From positions 2,108,001 through 2,172,000 of the forward strand of contig JACKAQ010000001.1 of assembly GCA_020634975.1 (NCBI GenBank): DNA of 64,000 bases, given 5' to 3'. A program made the position numbers and the translations under genes. Of this stretch, positions 63,955 through 64,000 are shown one piece after another. The notes under the pieces are model-generated. The model made no database searches, was not told where the DNA came from, and was given only the letters and a program-made list of their open reading frames with translations. Origin of the DNA: JACKAQ01 sp020634975 [NCBI: Calditrichia bacterium]. GTDB lineage: Bacteria > Calditrichota > Calditrichia > RBG-13-44-9. Each line of letters opens with the position of its first letter. The first letter of the stretch is position 1.

Positions 63955-64000
63955 ATCTATCGATACCTGCCTGATATATGTTGAAATTTGTCTGCGGATT

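Noticed and set aside
1-64000. tRNA, rRNA, CRISPR arrays, insertion sequences, attachment sites, riboswitches
   Set aside because: Intergenic gaps were read for cloverleaf, array or terminal-repeat patterns and none was found; the only recombinase looks like a housekeeping Xer protein. Covariance-model searches were not possible.

Overview
The window looks like chromosomal DNA of a Gram-negative bacterium of the FCB type (Bacteroidota/Ignavibacteriota/Calditrichota-like). The basis is an ECF sigma/FecR/TonB-receptor cluster with an STN domain and a DUF4974-type FecR C-terminus, lipid A genes (lpxH- and lpxL-like), many lipobox signal peptides, and a small basic protein of a kind I associate with these phyla. 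Placement near Calditrichota is a guess from gene flavour, not a phylogeny. Nothing suggests a plasmid, prophage, integron or CRISPR locus. The genes are mostly housekeeping and envelope genes in short operons. TTG starts with good Shine-Dalgarno (SD) sequences recur.

Layout. 0.1-9.3 kb (minus): an ECF sigma factor, a FecR anti-sigma factor, an STN-type TonB receptor, a second TonB receptor and an SGLT-like symporter, together a cell-surface-signalling uptake locus without a SusD. 9.5-18.6 kb: a long aldo/keto reductase, a YhaM-type HD exoribonuclease, a haem lipoprotein, an M23 peptidase, a PAS-PAS-GAF histidine kinase and a convergent response regulator. 18.8-30.3 kb: an EF-G paralogue, an adenylate kinase carrying a lipoprotein signal, a BLUF photoreceptor, an AbgT transporter, serS, a cNMP-binding/PATAN/pseudo-receiver protein, a Xer recombinase, a glyoxalase-II-like hydrolase, a receiver-only protein and small unknowns. 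30.5-38.2 kb: homogentisate dioxygenase, a GAF-type sigma-54 activator, a cupin lipoprotein, a rhodanese, an M61-like lipoprotein protease, a polyprenyl synthase and TatC. 38.4-55.2 kb: lpxH, NAD(P)HX repair, an LpxL-type acyltransferase, a PpiD-like chaperone, DUF1015, an orphan beta-barrel, alanine racemase, an aldo/keto reductase, a ketoglutarate-semialdehyde-type dehydrogenase, a YbiT-type ABC-F protein and an exported amidohydrolase.

55.3-63.95 kb holds the most remarkable object: one 2,896-residue reading frame joining a GlcD-like FAD oxidase, two CxxCxxCxxxCP motifs, an 8-cysteine ferredoxin segment, the central and FMN domains of glutamate synthase, a class II glutamine amidotransferase and the GXGXG domain. 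The order is permuted relative to GltB, and the presumed N-terminal nucleophile Cys lies in mid-chain. It suggests a self-contained glutamate-synthase-like machine fed by a hydroxy-acid dehydrogenase module instead of an NADPH subunit, possibly matured by internal cleavage.

Other points of interest are the lipobox adenylate kinase, the ABC-F protein whose two ATP sites are predicted to be one consensus and one fully degenerate, and a family of intergenic palindromes with constant outer arms and variable cores, several of which double as terminators.
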